In this document: piece by piece, positions 54,351 to 64,000 of the stretch | How positions within the stretch are numbered: position 1 is the first letter of the stretch | Layout of the letters: every line of letters starts with the position of its first letter | Assembly (NCBI RefSeq): GCF_030409315.1 | Contig: NZ_JAUFPS010000014.1 | Coordinates: 95,648-159,647, forward strand | Direction of reading: 5' to 3' | From: Mucilaginibacter flavus | Lineage (GTDB): Bacteria; Bacteroidota; Bacteroidia; Sphingobacteriales; Sphingobacteriaceae | Length of the DNA: 64,000 nt | Made by a program: the position numbers and the translations under genes | Notes under the pieces: model-generated | What the model saw: the letters and a program-made list of their open reading frames with translations, nothing else | What the model was told of the DNA's origin: nothing | The model's database searches: none

Positions 54351-54905
54351 TCACCCCCCCTCCAAAAACTCCTCAATCACCCCATCGTCATCCAAGTTAA
54401 ATATTGCTTCGGCAAGCTGAGTTTGCCCTTTAGCCAAGGCTATAGAAGCAAGGGCGCAACTTGCCAACGACAAGTCCCATGGTTTACTGATTGCCAGGAC
54501 ACCCAATTCTCCAAGCTCAGTAATGGCGTTTTGAAAGGCAGGCAATAATGCCTTAGGTAATGGTGGATTATTTTTGTGCCTGCAAATCTCAATCAACATA
54601 ACCATACCTAATACATTAAAATCTACCAGCTGTTTTTCTTTGGCTATGCGTGTTAAATGAGGTACAGCATAATAGGATGCAAAGCTCACATCGCCCTGGT
54701 GGTGTAACTCATCCCAAAGCTCCTGGTATATAACGTTTACTTCGGCAAGCGTAGTAGCTTTTTCAAGTTTAAGCAAAGCTACCGAGGCATCATAAGTGCT
54801 TTTTTTATAGCCTCCTTCAAGGTCGGCCCACCTCGGATCGTCTAATTGAAGGTAAGGTTCATTGATTTGTTTTTTTGGGAAAAACTGGCCTAAGGTGAAT
54901 GTCAT
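54351..54905 (-). CDS. Hypothetical protein with WDELHHQGDV...SYYAVPHL signature
   Basis: This 184-residue soluble, mostly helical protein has no signal peptide. The patterns DDPRWADLEGGY, WDELHHQGDVSFASYYAVPH and ALLPAFQNAI are, as I recall them, shared by scattered hypothetical proteins in several phyla, some near polymorphic-toxin immunity genes. I cannot assign a family. It ends in an acidic tail (DDDGVIEEFLEGG). It lies upstream of tcmP on the same strand, 135 bases away, and could be an associated gene or an unrelated neighbour. Confidence 0.65.
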   Translation of the reverse strand: MTFTLGQFFPKKQINEPYLQLDDPRWADLEGGYKKSTYDASVALLKLEKATTLAEVNVIYQELWDELHHQGDVSFASYYAVPHLTRIAKEKQLVDFNVLGMVMLIEICRHKNNPPLPKALLPAFQNAITELGELGVLAISKPWDLSLASCALASIALAKGQTQLAEAIFNLDDDGVIEEFLEGG

Positions 54906-55807
54906 GGTGATGATTTTGAGGTAAGTTAAAAATATTAAACCATTAATATTCTACAACGCGTGTATCCCGCAGGAAAATCGTTTTTAACATTTTCATACAA
55001 GGAGAAATCCTTCAATTAGCGGACAACAGGTAGCCGCTATGCGCAATGTTATTAAGTTAGGGAAAAAAGAATTAGAAATAATAATGAATTTCGAATGTCC
55101 AACATCGAAGGGTTTTACTTCATTATTCGATATTGGACATTCAATGTTCGATATTAAAATCAACATTAAATCCTTAACTTAATGACATTGCGCTATGCGG
55201 CATTGAATATTTGATAAAACAAAAATTGCCGCATCGCGGCTACCTATTTGTAGAACAAATATTTTATTTTTTTGCTCCGTAGGAGCTACCTTTTACCGCG
55301 CAAATCTTTAAAAGCGATTTCCCTGATGTATCCCATACTACCGACTACAATTTGTAGAAATCCACATCACCGATGAAGAGCAAAGAAATTATAATACGGT
55401 TAAACTCCGAATGCCAACACGCTAAGAAAGACTTCCGACGTTTTGAAAACTTCGGAAGTCTGGCATCTATAAACTCTTCGCAAAGCTTCTCCTGCACATC
55501 ATACCTCTCATCCCAGGTCCTCACTCCTTTGTCCCAAAGTCCTAAAATCTAAAAGTCCAAAAAGTCCCTTCCTCCTTTATCCAAAAATCCCTAATCCCCT
55601 CCCCTACAACTTGTAGTTTTAACAATTAATTCTCAGACTGAAACAATGGGGGCTTTTATGCGTAAACAGCCACATTTTATAGCTACAGAATGTTATTTTT
55701 GGTACTTGAACAAAGTAAACGCAGGTACAATTATTCGTTAATAATGCTAAATGTTTAACTTTCGGGGTTTAAAACTTTAGCTTAAAAGGCAGCACTTTAC
55801 TGATTAA
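54906..55807. repeat. 0.9-kb gene-free stretch with nested inverted repeats
   Basis: No convincing gene is found. Outer arms 55028-55043 and 55230-55245 pair at 15 of 16 positions (AGGTAGCCGC...). Inside them, 55041-55063 and 55171-55193 pair at 21 of 23 (GCGCAATG...). Inside those, 55093-55109 and 55126-55142 pair at 16 of 17 (GAATGTCCAA...). A lone CTCCGTAGGAGC unit is at about 55275-55287, an AGACTTCCGA hairpin at 55429-55461, and AGTCC/AAATCC words at 55500-55615. TATTTTTG at 55694-55701 may be the -7 box for the next operon. Confidence 0.8.
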
Positions 55808-56404
55808 ATGAAAAAAGCACTGGTTATTGGATGGCTTTGTATTTTATGTTTAGCCATTGGCGGCATTTTTTGGTATAACGATTATGTTTACAGCCTGCCA
55901 ACGCCTGTGCCCGCTAATTACCACGCGGTAGCTAACGGCAAGCATATTGATATGCCGCAGCAATTGAAGTTTGGCAATCAAAAGCCTGTGTTTCTGCACT
56001 TTTTCAATCCCGATTGCCCGTGTTCGCGGTTCAACATAGCGCATTTTAAAACCCTGGTAAAGGAGTATGGCAAACAGGCCAACTTCGCTGTTATATTGAT
56101 GACCGATAAATATTATACCGCCGCCCAGGTTAAGCAAAAGTTTGATATTGATGTACCCGTGGTTATTGACCCTGCGCTGGCTGTTAAGTGCGGCGTGTAC
56201 TCCACCCCGCAGGCGGTATTGTTAAACACCGGCGGTAACCTGTATTACCGGGGCAATTATAACAGCAGCCGCTACTGCACCAACGCCAAAACAGAATATG
56301 CCCGCATGGCTTTAACCGCCTTGCTGCAAAACAGCCAACCCATCGCTTTTAATCCCCTGGCTCTTAGGGCCTATGGTTGCAGCCTACCAGGCTGTAGCAA
56401 ATAA
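55808..56404 (+). CDS. Membrane-anchored thioredoxin-like protein
   Basis: This 198-residue protein has an N-terminal membrane anchor (about 5-24) and a periplasmic thioredoxin-like domain with the active-site motif PDCPCSRFN (CPC, not CxxC), plus a cis-proline STPQAVLL. A second cysteine pair sits at the C-terminus (CSLPGC) and others lie at SRYCTN. It may carry out thiol chemistry or bind metal. It ends 11 bases before the hybrid kinase gene, so the two are probably one operon and the redox protein may feed the sensor. That link is inference. Confidence 0.82.
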   Translation: MKKALVIGWLCILCLAIGGIFWYNDYVYSLPTPVPANYHAVANGKHIDMPQQLKFGNQKPVFLHFFNPDCPCSRFNIAHFKTLVKEYGKQANFAVILMTDKYYTAAQVKQKFDIDVPVVIDPALAVKCGVYSTPQAVLLNTGGNLYYRGNYNSSRYCTNAKTEYARMALTALLQNSQPIAFNPLALRAYGCSLPGCSK

Positions 56405-56415
56405 CCTACCTTTTC

Positions 56416-58659
56416 ATGGAAAACCGAGATCTTGAATATCAACTTTACAGCAACACCATAAAGGCCGAAGTAAAAAAACGGTCGGACAGGCTGATGGACT
56501 ACTTTATGGCCGCGTATTTTGTTATAGGGTTGTTGCTGGCCGGGTTTTATGATACGTGGCTTATCGCTATCAGCATAAGCGGCTTATCCTTACTGGCATA
56601 TTACTCTACCAAATTTTTACTGCCCGAATCTGATCTGTACCAATATGTTTTAAGCTGCGTTATGGCCGTGTTTATGGCTCAGTATATATATGAAATGCAT
56701 GGCTTGTTTGAAATGCACTTCTTCGCGTTTATAGGCAGTGTTATTTTAATTACCTACCAAAACTGGAAACTGCAATTGCCCATGTTAATTGTAGTAGGCA
56801 TACATCATGCCTTGTTTGCTTACCTTCAAAACTCGGGCGTTAATGGCATTTTTTTTACGCAACTGGCCTATTTTGATGTGCAAACTTTTATAATCCATAT
56901 TTTGCTAACCACGGTTATTTTCTTTGTGTGTGGTTTATGGAGTTTTCAGCTTAACCGGGCAAGCGAGCAGCAGGTGGTACACACTATTGAAATGAAAGAG
57001 CTGGCACAGGAAGCTATGCTAAGCCAGGAGCGTAAAGAAAACCAGGAAAAACTGGAAAAATTAAACCACGAACTGGTTGAATTTAATCAACAGCTGGATG
57101 AGTCGCGCCGGGAGGCCGAGGAAGCTAACCAGGCCAAGAGCGTGTTTTTGGCAACCATGAGCCACGAGATCCGTACGCCGATGAACGGGGTGATCGGCAT
57201 GTCGACCCTGCTGGCAGAAACCGCCTTATCTGATCAGCAACGCATGTATACCGAAACCATCACCAACTGCGGTGAAAGTTTGCTAACGGTAATTAACAAC
57301 ATCCTGGATTTTTCGAAGATAGAAGCCGGTGGCATGGAGCTGGAGCATGAGGACTTTCACCTGCGGCTGGCTATTGAGGAGGTACTGGATATATTTAGTA
57401 CCCGAGTGGCCCAAACGGGTATCGAGATTGCTTATTTTATTGAAGAGGGCATACCGGCACAGATTATTGGCGATAAGGTGCGCTTGCAACAGATATTGAT
57501 TAACCTGGTAGGCAACGCGGTGAAATTTACTTTCCAGGGCGAGGTGATGATATTTGTAAGCCTGTTGAATGACGTCAGTCCCGATAACCTGGTATTAAAA
57601 TTCGAGATCCGTGATACCGGTATTGGTATCCCCGAAGAGAAGAAGGAACGCCTGTTTAAAGCCTTTAGCCAGGTCGACTCATCAACTACCCGCAAATATG
57701 GCGGTACCGGGCTGGGTCTGGTGATATCAGAAAAACTGGTTAAGCTGATGGGCGGCCAGATTAATGTGAGCAGCGTAAGCGGCAGCGGATCTGTTTTTTC
57801 ATTTACCATGGTAACCAGCGCGGGCTTTAAAAAATTACAGCCTTACCGTCAGTATGATATGTCGGCCCAGGAGGGTAAGCGCATTTTGGTAGTAGATGAT
57901 AATTTAACCAACCGCAACATCCTCGAAATTCAACTTCAAAACTGGAAGTTGAAACCCGAACTGGTATCATCGGGCGAAGAAGCGCTGATACTGTTAAAGG
58001 ATGATCCGGATTTCGACCTCATGATCACCGACGCGCAAATGCCACAAATGGATGGTGTGCAACTGGCAAGGCAGGTAAAGGCGATGTACCCCGGTTTGCC
58101 TATTATTTTACTTAGCTCCATTGGCGATGAAAAGAAAAACAAGCAGCACAACATTTTTAGTTTTATACTTACCAAGCCCATTAAGCAGCACGCCTTAAGC
58201 AAATACATTTTACATAGCCTGCAGCCAAAGCAGGAAAACGGCGCGGGTGCGGCCCAGCATAAAATACCTGTTGATCTTGGTAACAAATACCCTTTAAATA
58301 TTTTGGTTGCCGAGGATAACGTGATAAACCAAAAGGTGATTTTGCACATGCTGATGAAAATGGGTTACCAGGCAGCTATTGCCGGCGATGGCAGCGAGGC
58401 CGTAAAGCTCACTTTACAAAACTCGTACGATCTCATCCTCATGGATATGCAAATGCCGGTGATGGATGGCATTGAGGCCACCCAATTGATCAGAGCGCGC
58501 AACATTAAACAACCCATAATTATAGCCCTTACCGCCAACACCCTCAAAGGCGACCGCGAGGAGTGCCTTGCCGCCGGTATGGACGACTACCTTGGCAAAC
58601 CCATAAAGGTAGACGACCTGGTACACAAGTTAGAAAACTGGTACCTGGCGAAAGTGTAG
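56416..58659 (+). CDS. Hybrid sensor histidine kinase with two receiver domains
   Basis: This 747-residue protein has about five to six N-terminal helices (28-176) with a histidine pattern: [12 protein letters not shown] (His95, His101) and [13 protein letters not shown] (His130, His131). The same kind of block occurs in some chemoreceptors. A coiled coil (190-245) follows. The HisKA phosphosite is His250 in [11 protein letters not shown]. The ATPase domain has [15 protein letters not shown] (400-406) and GGTGLGL. Receiver 1 (about 489-605) has Asp539 and receiver 2 (about 628-745) has Asp677. No DNA-binding or Hpt domain is attached, so a phosphotransfer partner must lie elsewhere. Confidence 0.95.
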   Translation: MENRDLEYQLYSNTIKAEVKKRSDRLMDYFMAAYFVIGLLLAGFYDTWLIAISISGLSLLAYYSTKFLLPESDLYQYVLSCVMAVFMAQYIYEMHGLFEMHFFAFIGSVILITYQNWKLQLPMLIVVGIHHALFAYLQNSGVNGIFFTQLAYFDVQTFIIHILLTTVIFFVCGLWSFQLNRASEQQVVHTIEMKELAQEAMLSQERKENQEKLEKLNHELVEFNQQLDESRREAEEANQAKSVFLATMSHEIRTPMNGVIGMSTLLAETALSDQQRMYTETITNCGESLLTVINNILDFSKIEAGGMELEHEDFHLRLAIEEVLDIFSTRVAQTGIEIAYFIEEGIPAQIIGDKVRLQQILINLVGNAVKFTFQGEVMIFVSLLNDVSPDNLVLKFEIRDTGIGIPEEKKERLFKAFSQVDSSTTRKYGGTGLGLVISEKLVKLMGGQINVSSVSGSGSVFSFTMVTSAGFKKLQPYRQYDMSAQEGKRILVVDDNLTNRNILEIQLQNWKLKPELVSSGEEALILLKDDPDFDLMITDAQMPQMDGVQLARQVKAMYPGLPIILLSSIGDEKKNKQHNIFSFILTKPIKQHALSKYILHSLQPKQENGAGAAQHKIPVDLGNKYPLNILVAEDNVINQKVILHMLMKMGYQAAIAGDGSEAVKLTLQNSYDLILMDMQMPVMDGIEATQLIRARNIKQPIIIALTANTLKGDREECLAAGMDDYLGKPIKVDDLVHKLENWYLAKV

Positions 58660-58914
58660 TTTTTTTTGAGGTGCTGGGGTTTCCGGTGCGGGGAGCCAGG
58701 TTCGGGGTGCGGAGTTTTATCCCATCGCTGCCGCAAGGCTCTGCCTTGTGGCCCGCGTTTAGATAGCTAACAAATAAAAAAATGGGGTCATGTTGAGCCT
58801 GTCGAAACACGCGGGCAAAGGCCTCTACGCGCGTCCTTCGACAGGCTCAGGATTGACCCAGCCTTTAAACCGCTTTTCCTTTTTGTCTTGATTCCTGACT
58901 CTTAACTCTTGATT
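58660..58914. repeat. REP hairpins between the kinase and susD
   Basis: GCCGCAAGGC/GCCTTGTGGC pair at 58730-58752, and TTGAGCCTGTCGAA (58793-58806) pairs with TTCGACAGGCTCA (58838-58850), a widely dispersed bacterial palindrome. TTGATTCCTGACTCTTAACTC-type words follow at about 58885-58915. There is no gene. Confidence 0.8.
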
Positions 58915-60474
58915 CTACTTCATATCCCACCATATCCTGCTGGTTATTTTATCGCCGCCGGTAAGGTTGGCTACTGCCACGTTATAATTAGCCGTATTTA
59001 CCTGTTTATCAACCGTTGAATAAGCCATACGCCTTGGTATTGCTCCCGGCGATTGGCTGCCCGGGTAAGTTACCGGGTTTAAAACCGGGAAGCCGGTACG
59101 GCGGTAATTGCTCCATGCTTCAAACTCGTTAAACAGGTTGCAGGCCCAATATTGGGTATTGATCATTTCCAGTCCCTTACTATCGTCGTAGGGATTGTTA
59201 TCAAGGTAACTTTGCGCGTCGCTGTCGCTTATGGTACCCGCAGCGCCATAAGCTGTAAGTTCGGTAATGGCGGCCAATACACCGTTGTTGTAATGTGCTT
59301 CGGCGCTGGTGCCTATTCCCCAGCGTTTGTTGGCGTCGGCCAATAACAATTCCGATTCGGCATAGGTGAGCACAAAGGTTGGCGCGGTGGCGTTAAATAT
59401 AATAGGGCTTGGCCTTGAGTATAAATTCAGGTGCCCCAAATAAGTTTCGCCATTAGGGCCTTTGTAATTGATAATGCCATATTTAGTATTACCCAAGTCA
59501 TAGCCGTTTGGCAAACCTACCTGGTCGACAGCATTTGATGAGCTGGTGCTATCAACAACGGCCAATACCGGTAAACGCGGGTCGCCGTTGTTTTTCAAAA
59601 AGTCGATAAAAGTTTTGCTCAGCTGGCCTGATAAGGCGATGTCGCCATCCAGTCCCAAACCACGCCATGCTTTGTTAATGGTCACCTGGTCGGTACCGTG
59701 CGGTACTATAGCATTATCATCATTACTGGCCATGGTTTTGCCAATCACTTTGGTTACATAGGTTTTGGCCGTAGCCGGATCAACCTTGGTAAGGCGCATG
59801 GCCATGCGCAGCAGCAAACTGTTGCCAAAGCGTTTCCACTTGGCTATCTGATCGTCCTGGCCAGAAAAGTAAAGATCACCTGTGGGCTTATCTGCCTTGT
59901 CATCCAAACTATCAACCGCCTGCGATACTTCTTTCAGCAAATCGGTGTAAATAGCCTGTTGCTTATCGTATGCGGGAAAATATGTTTTGCTGATGTAAGC
60001 TTTACCTGCATTAAAGTAAGGCACGTCGCCATAAATATCGGTAATGCGTTCAAACACCAGGGCTTTCATAATACGGGCCATCTGGTGCAGGTTTTTGTAC
60101 TGCGCCTTGCCGGTTGTAGTAGTGTACATATCAACGGCGTACTTTACCTGGTTGGTGTAGGCGTGATCAAAGTATGATCCCCAGCCGCCGTAGCTCAGCA
60201 GGTATTTATCGCCAAAATAATAACCGGATAGCGATGCGAAATGTTGAATGTAACAGCCCGCGCCCTGTAGTTCGGTTTCCTCTATTTCGATGCCATTATC
60301 GGTACTGCCTGTATAAAAAAGTTGGGTGGTGGTTAGTAAATTATTAGGATCAAAAACATCAACCGAAACCGAGTTTGGGTCGGTATTGGTTTTAAGCAGG
60401 TCTTTTTTACACGATGATGCAAAGGCCATGATGATCATAGCGCTTGCCAGTATATATGCTGATTGTAATTTCAT
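58915..60474 (-). CDS. SusD/RagB-like nutrient-binding outer membrane lipoprotein
   Basis: This lipoprotein of 519 residues (ATG at 60474, MKLQSAYILASA; the longer reading adds 44 residues before the signal peptide) has lipobox FASSC. It belongs to the SusD-like_2 group (PF12771), seen in YNNGVLAAITELTAYG, NTQYWACNLFNEFEAWSNYR and the C-terminal PRRMAYS. SusD proteins cap the SusC barrel and deliver ligand. It starts 32 bases after the susC stop. No glycoside hydrolase is in view, so the ligand may be a peptide or glycan. Confidence 0.94.
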   Translation of the reverse strand: MKLQSAYILASAMIIMAFASSCKKDLLKTNTDPNSVSVDVFDPNNLLTTTQLFYTGSTDNGIEIEETELQGAGCYIQHFASLSGYYFGDKYLLSYGGWGSYFDHAYTNQVKYAVDMYTTTTGKAQYKNLHQMARIMKALVFERITDIYGDVPYFNAGKAYISKTYFPAYDKQQAIYTDLLKEVSQAVDSLDDKADKPTGDLYFSGQDDQIAKWKRFGNSLLLRMAMRLTKVDPATAKTYVTKVIGKTMASNDDNAIVPHGTDQVTINKAWRGLGLDGDIALSGQLSKTFIDFLKNNGDPRLPVLAVVDSTSSSNAVDQVGLPNGYDLGNTKYGIINYKGPNGETYLGHLNLYSRPSPIIFNATAPTFVLTYAESELLLADANKRWGIGTSAEAHYNNGVLAAITELTAYGAAGTISDSDAQSYLDNNPYDDSKGLEMINTQYWACNLFNEFEAWSNYRRTGFPVLNPVTYPGSQSPGAIPRRMAYSTVDKQVNTANYNVAVANLTGGDKITSRIWWDMK

Positions 60475-60505
60475 GTTAAGCGTTTTAAATTTTATAATGA
60501 TCATC

Positions 60506-63500
60506 TTAAAATTTGGCGTTAAGGTTAAGTCCGAATGTGCGGGTGTACGGTACCCCGGCCTGCTCAATACCCTGCGGACCGTTTGAATAATTTGATTCGG
60601 GATCAATATTTGGTGTATGCTTCATGATGGTGAACACGTTGCGGGCCACGGCACTCAAGGTGATACCCTGTATTTTGTTATTGAACATTTTGGCCGGGAA
60701 GGTATAACCCAAAACAATCTGCCTGAATTTGATGAAGCTGTCATCATACAAAAACATCGACGCGTTATTGCTCATGGCTACATAATAATCCTGGGCATAA
60801 AGCTGATTGGTGCCGTAACGCTTATCCCTGCCTGGTAAGGTTTCTTTTGATAGACCGTAGTTGTAGGCATACCAGTTGGTGCCCGAGAAAATTTTGCCGC
60901 CAAACTTACCATCAATCAAAAACGACAAACTCAGGTGTTTGTAGCGAAACTCGGTGGTTAAACCGGTTGTCCATGGGTTAATTCCCGAACCAAGATCTTT
61001 GTAAGTTGCGAGGCTGGGATCGGGAGCGCCGGTTGCCGGATCGATGATAATTTTTCCGTTGGCATCACGTGCCGGATCAAGCGCGTAAATCTGGAACGCC
61101 GATTTACCTACCGTTTGAGACATGTAGGCTACACCCAAACCTTCATCCTCACCTGCCCTTGAGTATCCAACCGGGTAATTGGCTGAGCCCGCCGAAAGCG
61201 ACAGCACTTTGTTGGAGTTATAGGTGATGTTGACCGTCTCCGTCCAGCTAAAATTAGCGGTTTTGAATGGTACACCAGAAAGCAGCAACTCTACCCCTTT
61301 GTTTTGAATAACACCAGAGTTAAGCAATACGGCGTTATAGCCCGATGTTTCGGACGTTACCGCCGGGATTACCTCCTTGCTTATTTTTTTATCGTAATAA
61401 GATGCATCGAGGTGTAAACGGCCTCCCCATAGGGTGATCTCGCTACCAATTTCAAACTCCTTGGCCGATGATGGCTCCAGGGCCGCGTTTGGTACCGTGC
61501 TGCCGTTGGAGATATTACCAACCGGGTGCCCGTTCAAATTACCAATATTGTTATACCCAAGCAGGGTTTGGTAAGGCGAATCGGCCTCGCCGCCTACGTT
61601 AGCGTAACCTACCCTTATTTTACCCAGATCCATATGGGCGATGTGGAAAAAATCGGAGAATACAAACGAGCCGCTGATAGATGGATAAAAGTAATCTATC
61701 TTTTTACCCGGGGCCAGGGTGCTATACCAGTCGTTACGACCGGTTGCGCTCAGGTACAGGTAACTTTTAAAATTAAAATCTAAAGTTCCATAAATGGATT
61801 TGTTAACTACCACCGGGTTACTTTCGGTTTCAACGGGGCTGGCCAGATTGCCAATGGTGTACAGGTAAGGCGTTTGAAAAGTAGTACCCGATGCGTCAAT
61901 TTGATCTGTAACCGCTCTGCGGGAGTTGGCACCTAACAAGCCGGTGACGCTAAAATCTTTATTCACCTTAAACATTTTACCCAGCATGGCATCCATGTTT
62001 AACTCGGTTGATTTAATGTTTTCTTCCATCATGGCGCCATCGCTTTGGTAAGCGGTACCGTTGGGGGTAATGATGGTATTTCTGTCTTCAAAAAAATCCT
62101 CGCCTACCCTAAACTGCAGGTAAAAGCCATTATCGAAAGTATACTTGGCATCGGCCGAACCAATGAAGCGGTTACGGCTGGTGTTGTTGATAAACTTGTA
62201 AGCCGCAAAGTAGGGGTTGGTAGTATAAGCATCATCCAAAAACTGGTTTTCAGATCCATCGGCCTTATACCCCGGTGCCAGCGAAGTGATATTGACGTTA
62301 GGCGGTAAAAATAAGGTTGCAAAGTTCACGCTACCAGGCGCATCTGATACACTTGGGCGGTTGTGGGTAAATGCATTAATGTACTGCGCCTTTAATTGCA
62401 ATGCCAGGTGCTTATCTAAATTATAATTGGTTGATAACGAGAACGACTGTTGTTTATACCCCGCATTGGGAATAATGCTGTTATTATGCAAATCGCTCAC
62501 CGAAAAACGCACACTACCATCATCGGCAATGGCTTTGCTAAATGACACGGTGTTGGTAATGGCCGATCCATCTTTATAAAACCGCCCAACGTTGCCGGTC
62601 ATGGCGCTGTAGGGGCGCTGTACGCCATCAAACTGGTAAGCGGGTTTACCATCAAGTTTGGCTCCCCAGCTGGATAGGCCCAATTCAAAAGCACTTGAGC
62701 CGTCAATTGGTTTTTGGCCCTGGCTTCCCTGGCCGTAAGTGGTTTGCCAATCGGTATTATCAATTACGTTGGTTACTACAAAATTGGAGTTTAGCTCCAC
62801 TCCTATACCCTTGGCGTTTTTGCCAGATTTGGTAACGATCAATATAACGCCCCTGCTGCCCCGGTAACCATAAAGGGCGGTAGCGGCAGCACCTTTTAGT
62901 ACGGATACATCTTCAATATCATCGGGGTTAATGTTAATGGTACCATCGCCGCCATCGGCACCACCGTAGCCACCGCCAACATCGGTTTGGCGGTAGGTAC
63001 TGTTTTGCATGGGGATACCATCAATCACATATAAAGGCTGGTTTGTACCGGTAATATCAGATATACCACGAATCACCACATTGGCCGATCCACCCGGACC
63101 GGTAGCCACATTGGTTACGTTAACGCCCGCAACTTTACCTTCCAGGCCGTTCACAAAATTTGTTTCACGGGCTTCGGTCAGTTCGGCACCTTTTACGGTG
63201 GTTTGGGAGTAGCCTAAGGCCCGCCGTTCCTTTTTAATACCCAGGGCGGTTACCACCACATCCTTCAATTCCTCCGTATTGGGTTGCATTTTTATGGCGA
63301 TGGTTGTTTGACTGCCGTTTATGGGTACCTCTACAGTTTTATAACCAATAAATTTAAAACTAAGGGTTGAGCCGGTTACCACACTAAGTGTAAAACCACC
63401 ATTGGTATCTGTAAAAGAGCCAGAGGTGTTGCCCTTAATCCCAACAGTTACACCGGGCATGGTTTGGCCGGTAACGGCATCGGTAACGGTTCCCTTGATG

Positions 63501-63601
63501 GTAATAGCTGTTTGCGCCACAGCCGTACCAGCTGTTAATAGCAGCGATACAAGAAACAGCAAAAAAGAATAGCGTTTAATTGAGTAGAATTTTTGTTTCA
63601 T
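60506..63601 (-). CDS. SusC/RagA-family TonB-linked outer membrane protein
   Basis: This 1031-residue protein (ATG at 63601, MKQKFYSIKRYS) has a signal peptide (ending AVAQ), a carboxypeptidase-regulatory-like domain (about 35-115, KGTVTDAVTGQTMPGVTV), a plug (about 120-240) with the SusC marks VIRGISDITGTNQPLYVIDG and VLKGAAATALYGYRGSRGVI, and a beta-barrel ending LNLNAKF. It forms a TonB-driven uptake complex with the SusD protein downstream, energised by an ExbBD-TonB motor such as the one at 14-17 kb. No FecR/sigma pair lies within the 400 bases upstream. Confidence 0.96.
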   Translation of the reverse strand: MKQKFYSIKRYSFLLFLVSLLLTAGTAVAQTAITIKGTVTDAVTGQTMPGVTVGIKGNTSGSFTDTNGGFTLSVVTGSTLSFKFIGYKTVEVPINGSQTTIAIKMQPNTEELKDVVVTALGIKKERRALGYSQTTVKGAELTEARETNFVNGLEGKVAGVNVTNVATGPGGSANVVIRGISDITGTNQPLYVIDGIPMQNSTYRQTDVGGGYGGADGGDGTININPDDIEDVSVLKGAAATALYGYRGSRGVILIVTKSGKNAKGIGVELNSNFVVTNVIDNTDWQTTYGQGSQGQKPIDGSSAFELGLSSWGAKLDGKPAYQFDGVQRPYSAMTGNVGRFYKDGSAITNTVSFSKAIADDGSVRFSVSDLHNNSIIPNAGYKQQSFSLSTNYNLDKHLALQLKAQYINAFTHNRPSVSDAPGSVNFATLFLPPNVNITSLAPGYKADGSENQFLDDAYTTNPYFAAYKFINNTSRNRFIGSADAKYTFDNGFYLQFRVGEDFFEDRNTIITPNGTAYQSDGAMMEENIKSTELNMDAMLGKMFKVNKDFSVTGLLGANSRRAVTDQIDASGTTFQTPYLYTIGNLASPVETESNPVVVNKSIYGTLDFNFKSYLYLSATGRNDWYSTLAPGKKIDYFYPSISGSFVFSDFFHIAHMDLGKIRVGYANVGGEADSPYQTLLGYNNIGNLNGHPVGNISNGSTVPNAALEPSSAKEFEIGSEITLWGGRLHLDASYYDKKISKEVIPAVTSETSGYNAVLLNSGVIQNKGVELLLSGVPFKTANFSWTETVNITYNSNKVLSLSAGSANYPVGYSRAGEDEGLGVAYMSQTVGKSAFQIYALDPARDANGKIIIDPATGAPDPSLATYKDLGSGINPWTTGLTTEFRYKHLSLSFLIDGKFGGKIFSGTNWYAYNYGLSKETLPGRDKRYGTNQLYAQDYYVAMSNNASMFLYDDSFIKFRQIVLGYTFPAKMFNNKIQGITLSAVARNVFTIMKHTPNIDPESNYSNGPQGIEQAGVPYTRTFGLNLNAKF

Positions 63602-64000
63602 AAGCTTATAGGTCAGGGTAAAAAAATACAAAACGGGCAACTGCTTAACCGCGGCTGGTTAAATAGTTTAGGGCAATAAGTGCTTTTACCGGATTTTGCA
63701 GGTCGGCAGTAAAAGGCGTTTAGGTACGTGCATAATTGTTTATGCAAACACAAGATAGTAAAATTTAATTTTAAGTTTAATTGTAGAGACAAATTAAAGT
63801 TGTGGGTGAGTGGGGATGTAGGGGAGACTGGGGCTTATGAGGAGGGGCATGACGTAAACTAACCAAGGGACGACTCACCCCGACGAGGCTTCGCCCGTCT
63901 GCCCCTCTCTCCGACTTCGGTGATTGTTGCGCAACTCGACAATAAAGTTCTTTGAAATATTGATTAAAACAGTGCTTTTTAGTAAATTAAAGGCATGCAA
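63602..64000. other. Upstream region of susC to the window edge
   Basis: I find no gene in these 399 bases. A near match to the -7 box (TGTGTTTGC, minus strand, about 63745-63755) may belong to susC. About 63877-63915 has CCGACGAGGCTTCGCCCGTC, probably a fragment of a dispersed repeat. Confidence 0.4.

Noticed and set aside
55646..55741. 31-codon frame in the gap before the thioredoxin-like gene
   Set aside because: Too short, no conservation evidence, and it contains the candidate -7 box, so it is probably promoter DNA.
1..64000. tRNA, rRNA or tmRNA genes
   Set aside because: I scanned the gaps for cloverleaf-like or rRNA-like sequence and saw none; a tRNAscan-SE and Rfam run would settle it.

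Overview
The window looks like chromosomal DNA of a Bacteroidota bacterium, most likely of the family Sphingobacteriaceae (Mucilaginibacter/Pedobacter-like). The supports are a short NuoG without the molybdopterin domain, a SusC/SusD pair, DUF5916 and PF14905-type outer membrane proteins, LytTR signalling, TlpA/DUF4369 proteins, and promoters of the Bacteroidota type (-7 TAnnTTTG) upstream of several genes. The genus is an inference from protein style only. I saw no tRNA, rRNA, CRISPR array or intact insertion sequence.

Layout. 1-11.2 kb: a minus-strand nuoA-to-nuoM operon for respiratory complex I in canonical order (nuoM runs off the left edge), with repeats in several of its gaps. 11.4-17.2 kb: a minus-strand ExbB-ExbD-ExbD-TonB operon that also carries a small membrane protein, a PstS-like lipoprotein and a TPR protein, so it is probably one energised envelope machine. 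17.6-20.4 kb: yciH and a lipid kinase, divergent from metK, which has a candidate S-adenosylmethionine riboswitch leader. 20.4-24.4 kb: a fused UvrD-type helicase/Fe-S nuclease and a ParE-type toxin-antitoxin pair. 24.4-31.3 kb: an outer membrane beta-barrel receptor, a LytS/LytTR two-component pair and a DUF5916 protein. 31.3-43.5 kb: housekeeping and transport genes (SDR, two M28 peptidases, RhtA-like exporter, RidA, RecG, MFS, tryptophan dioxygenase-like protein, universal stress protein), separated by many palindromic repeats. 44-51.7 kb: a SerB-SerA/ACT fusion, an NAD epimerase, an arginase-fold protein that has lost metal ligands, two tandem TlpA paralogues and purD. 52.3-54.2 kb: a partly AT-rich two-gene island, three-Cys-motif protein (DUF5131) plus TcmP, a conserved pair of unknown function. 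54.3-58.7 kb: a hypothetical protein, a 0.9-kb gene-free stretch of nested inverted repeats, and a thioredoxin-like protein/hybrid histidine kinase operon. 58.9-63.6 kb: a SusD/SusC outer membrane uptake pair.

The strongest non-coding signal is the intergenic DNA. Many gaps hold short words repeated with small changes and folded back as inverted copies, and a second class of sharper REP-like hairpins is paired or nested. One REP family sits directly against three start codons. The strongest candidate for an undescribed protein system is the DUF5131-TcmP pair; the ExbBD/TonB/PstS/TPR cluster is second.
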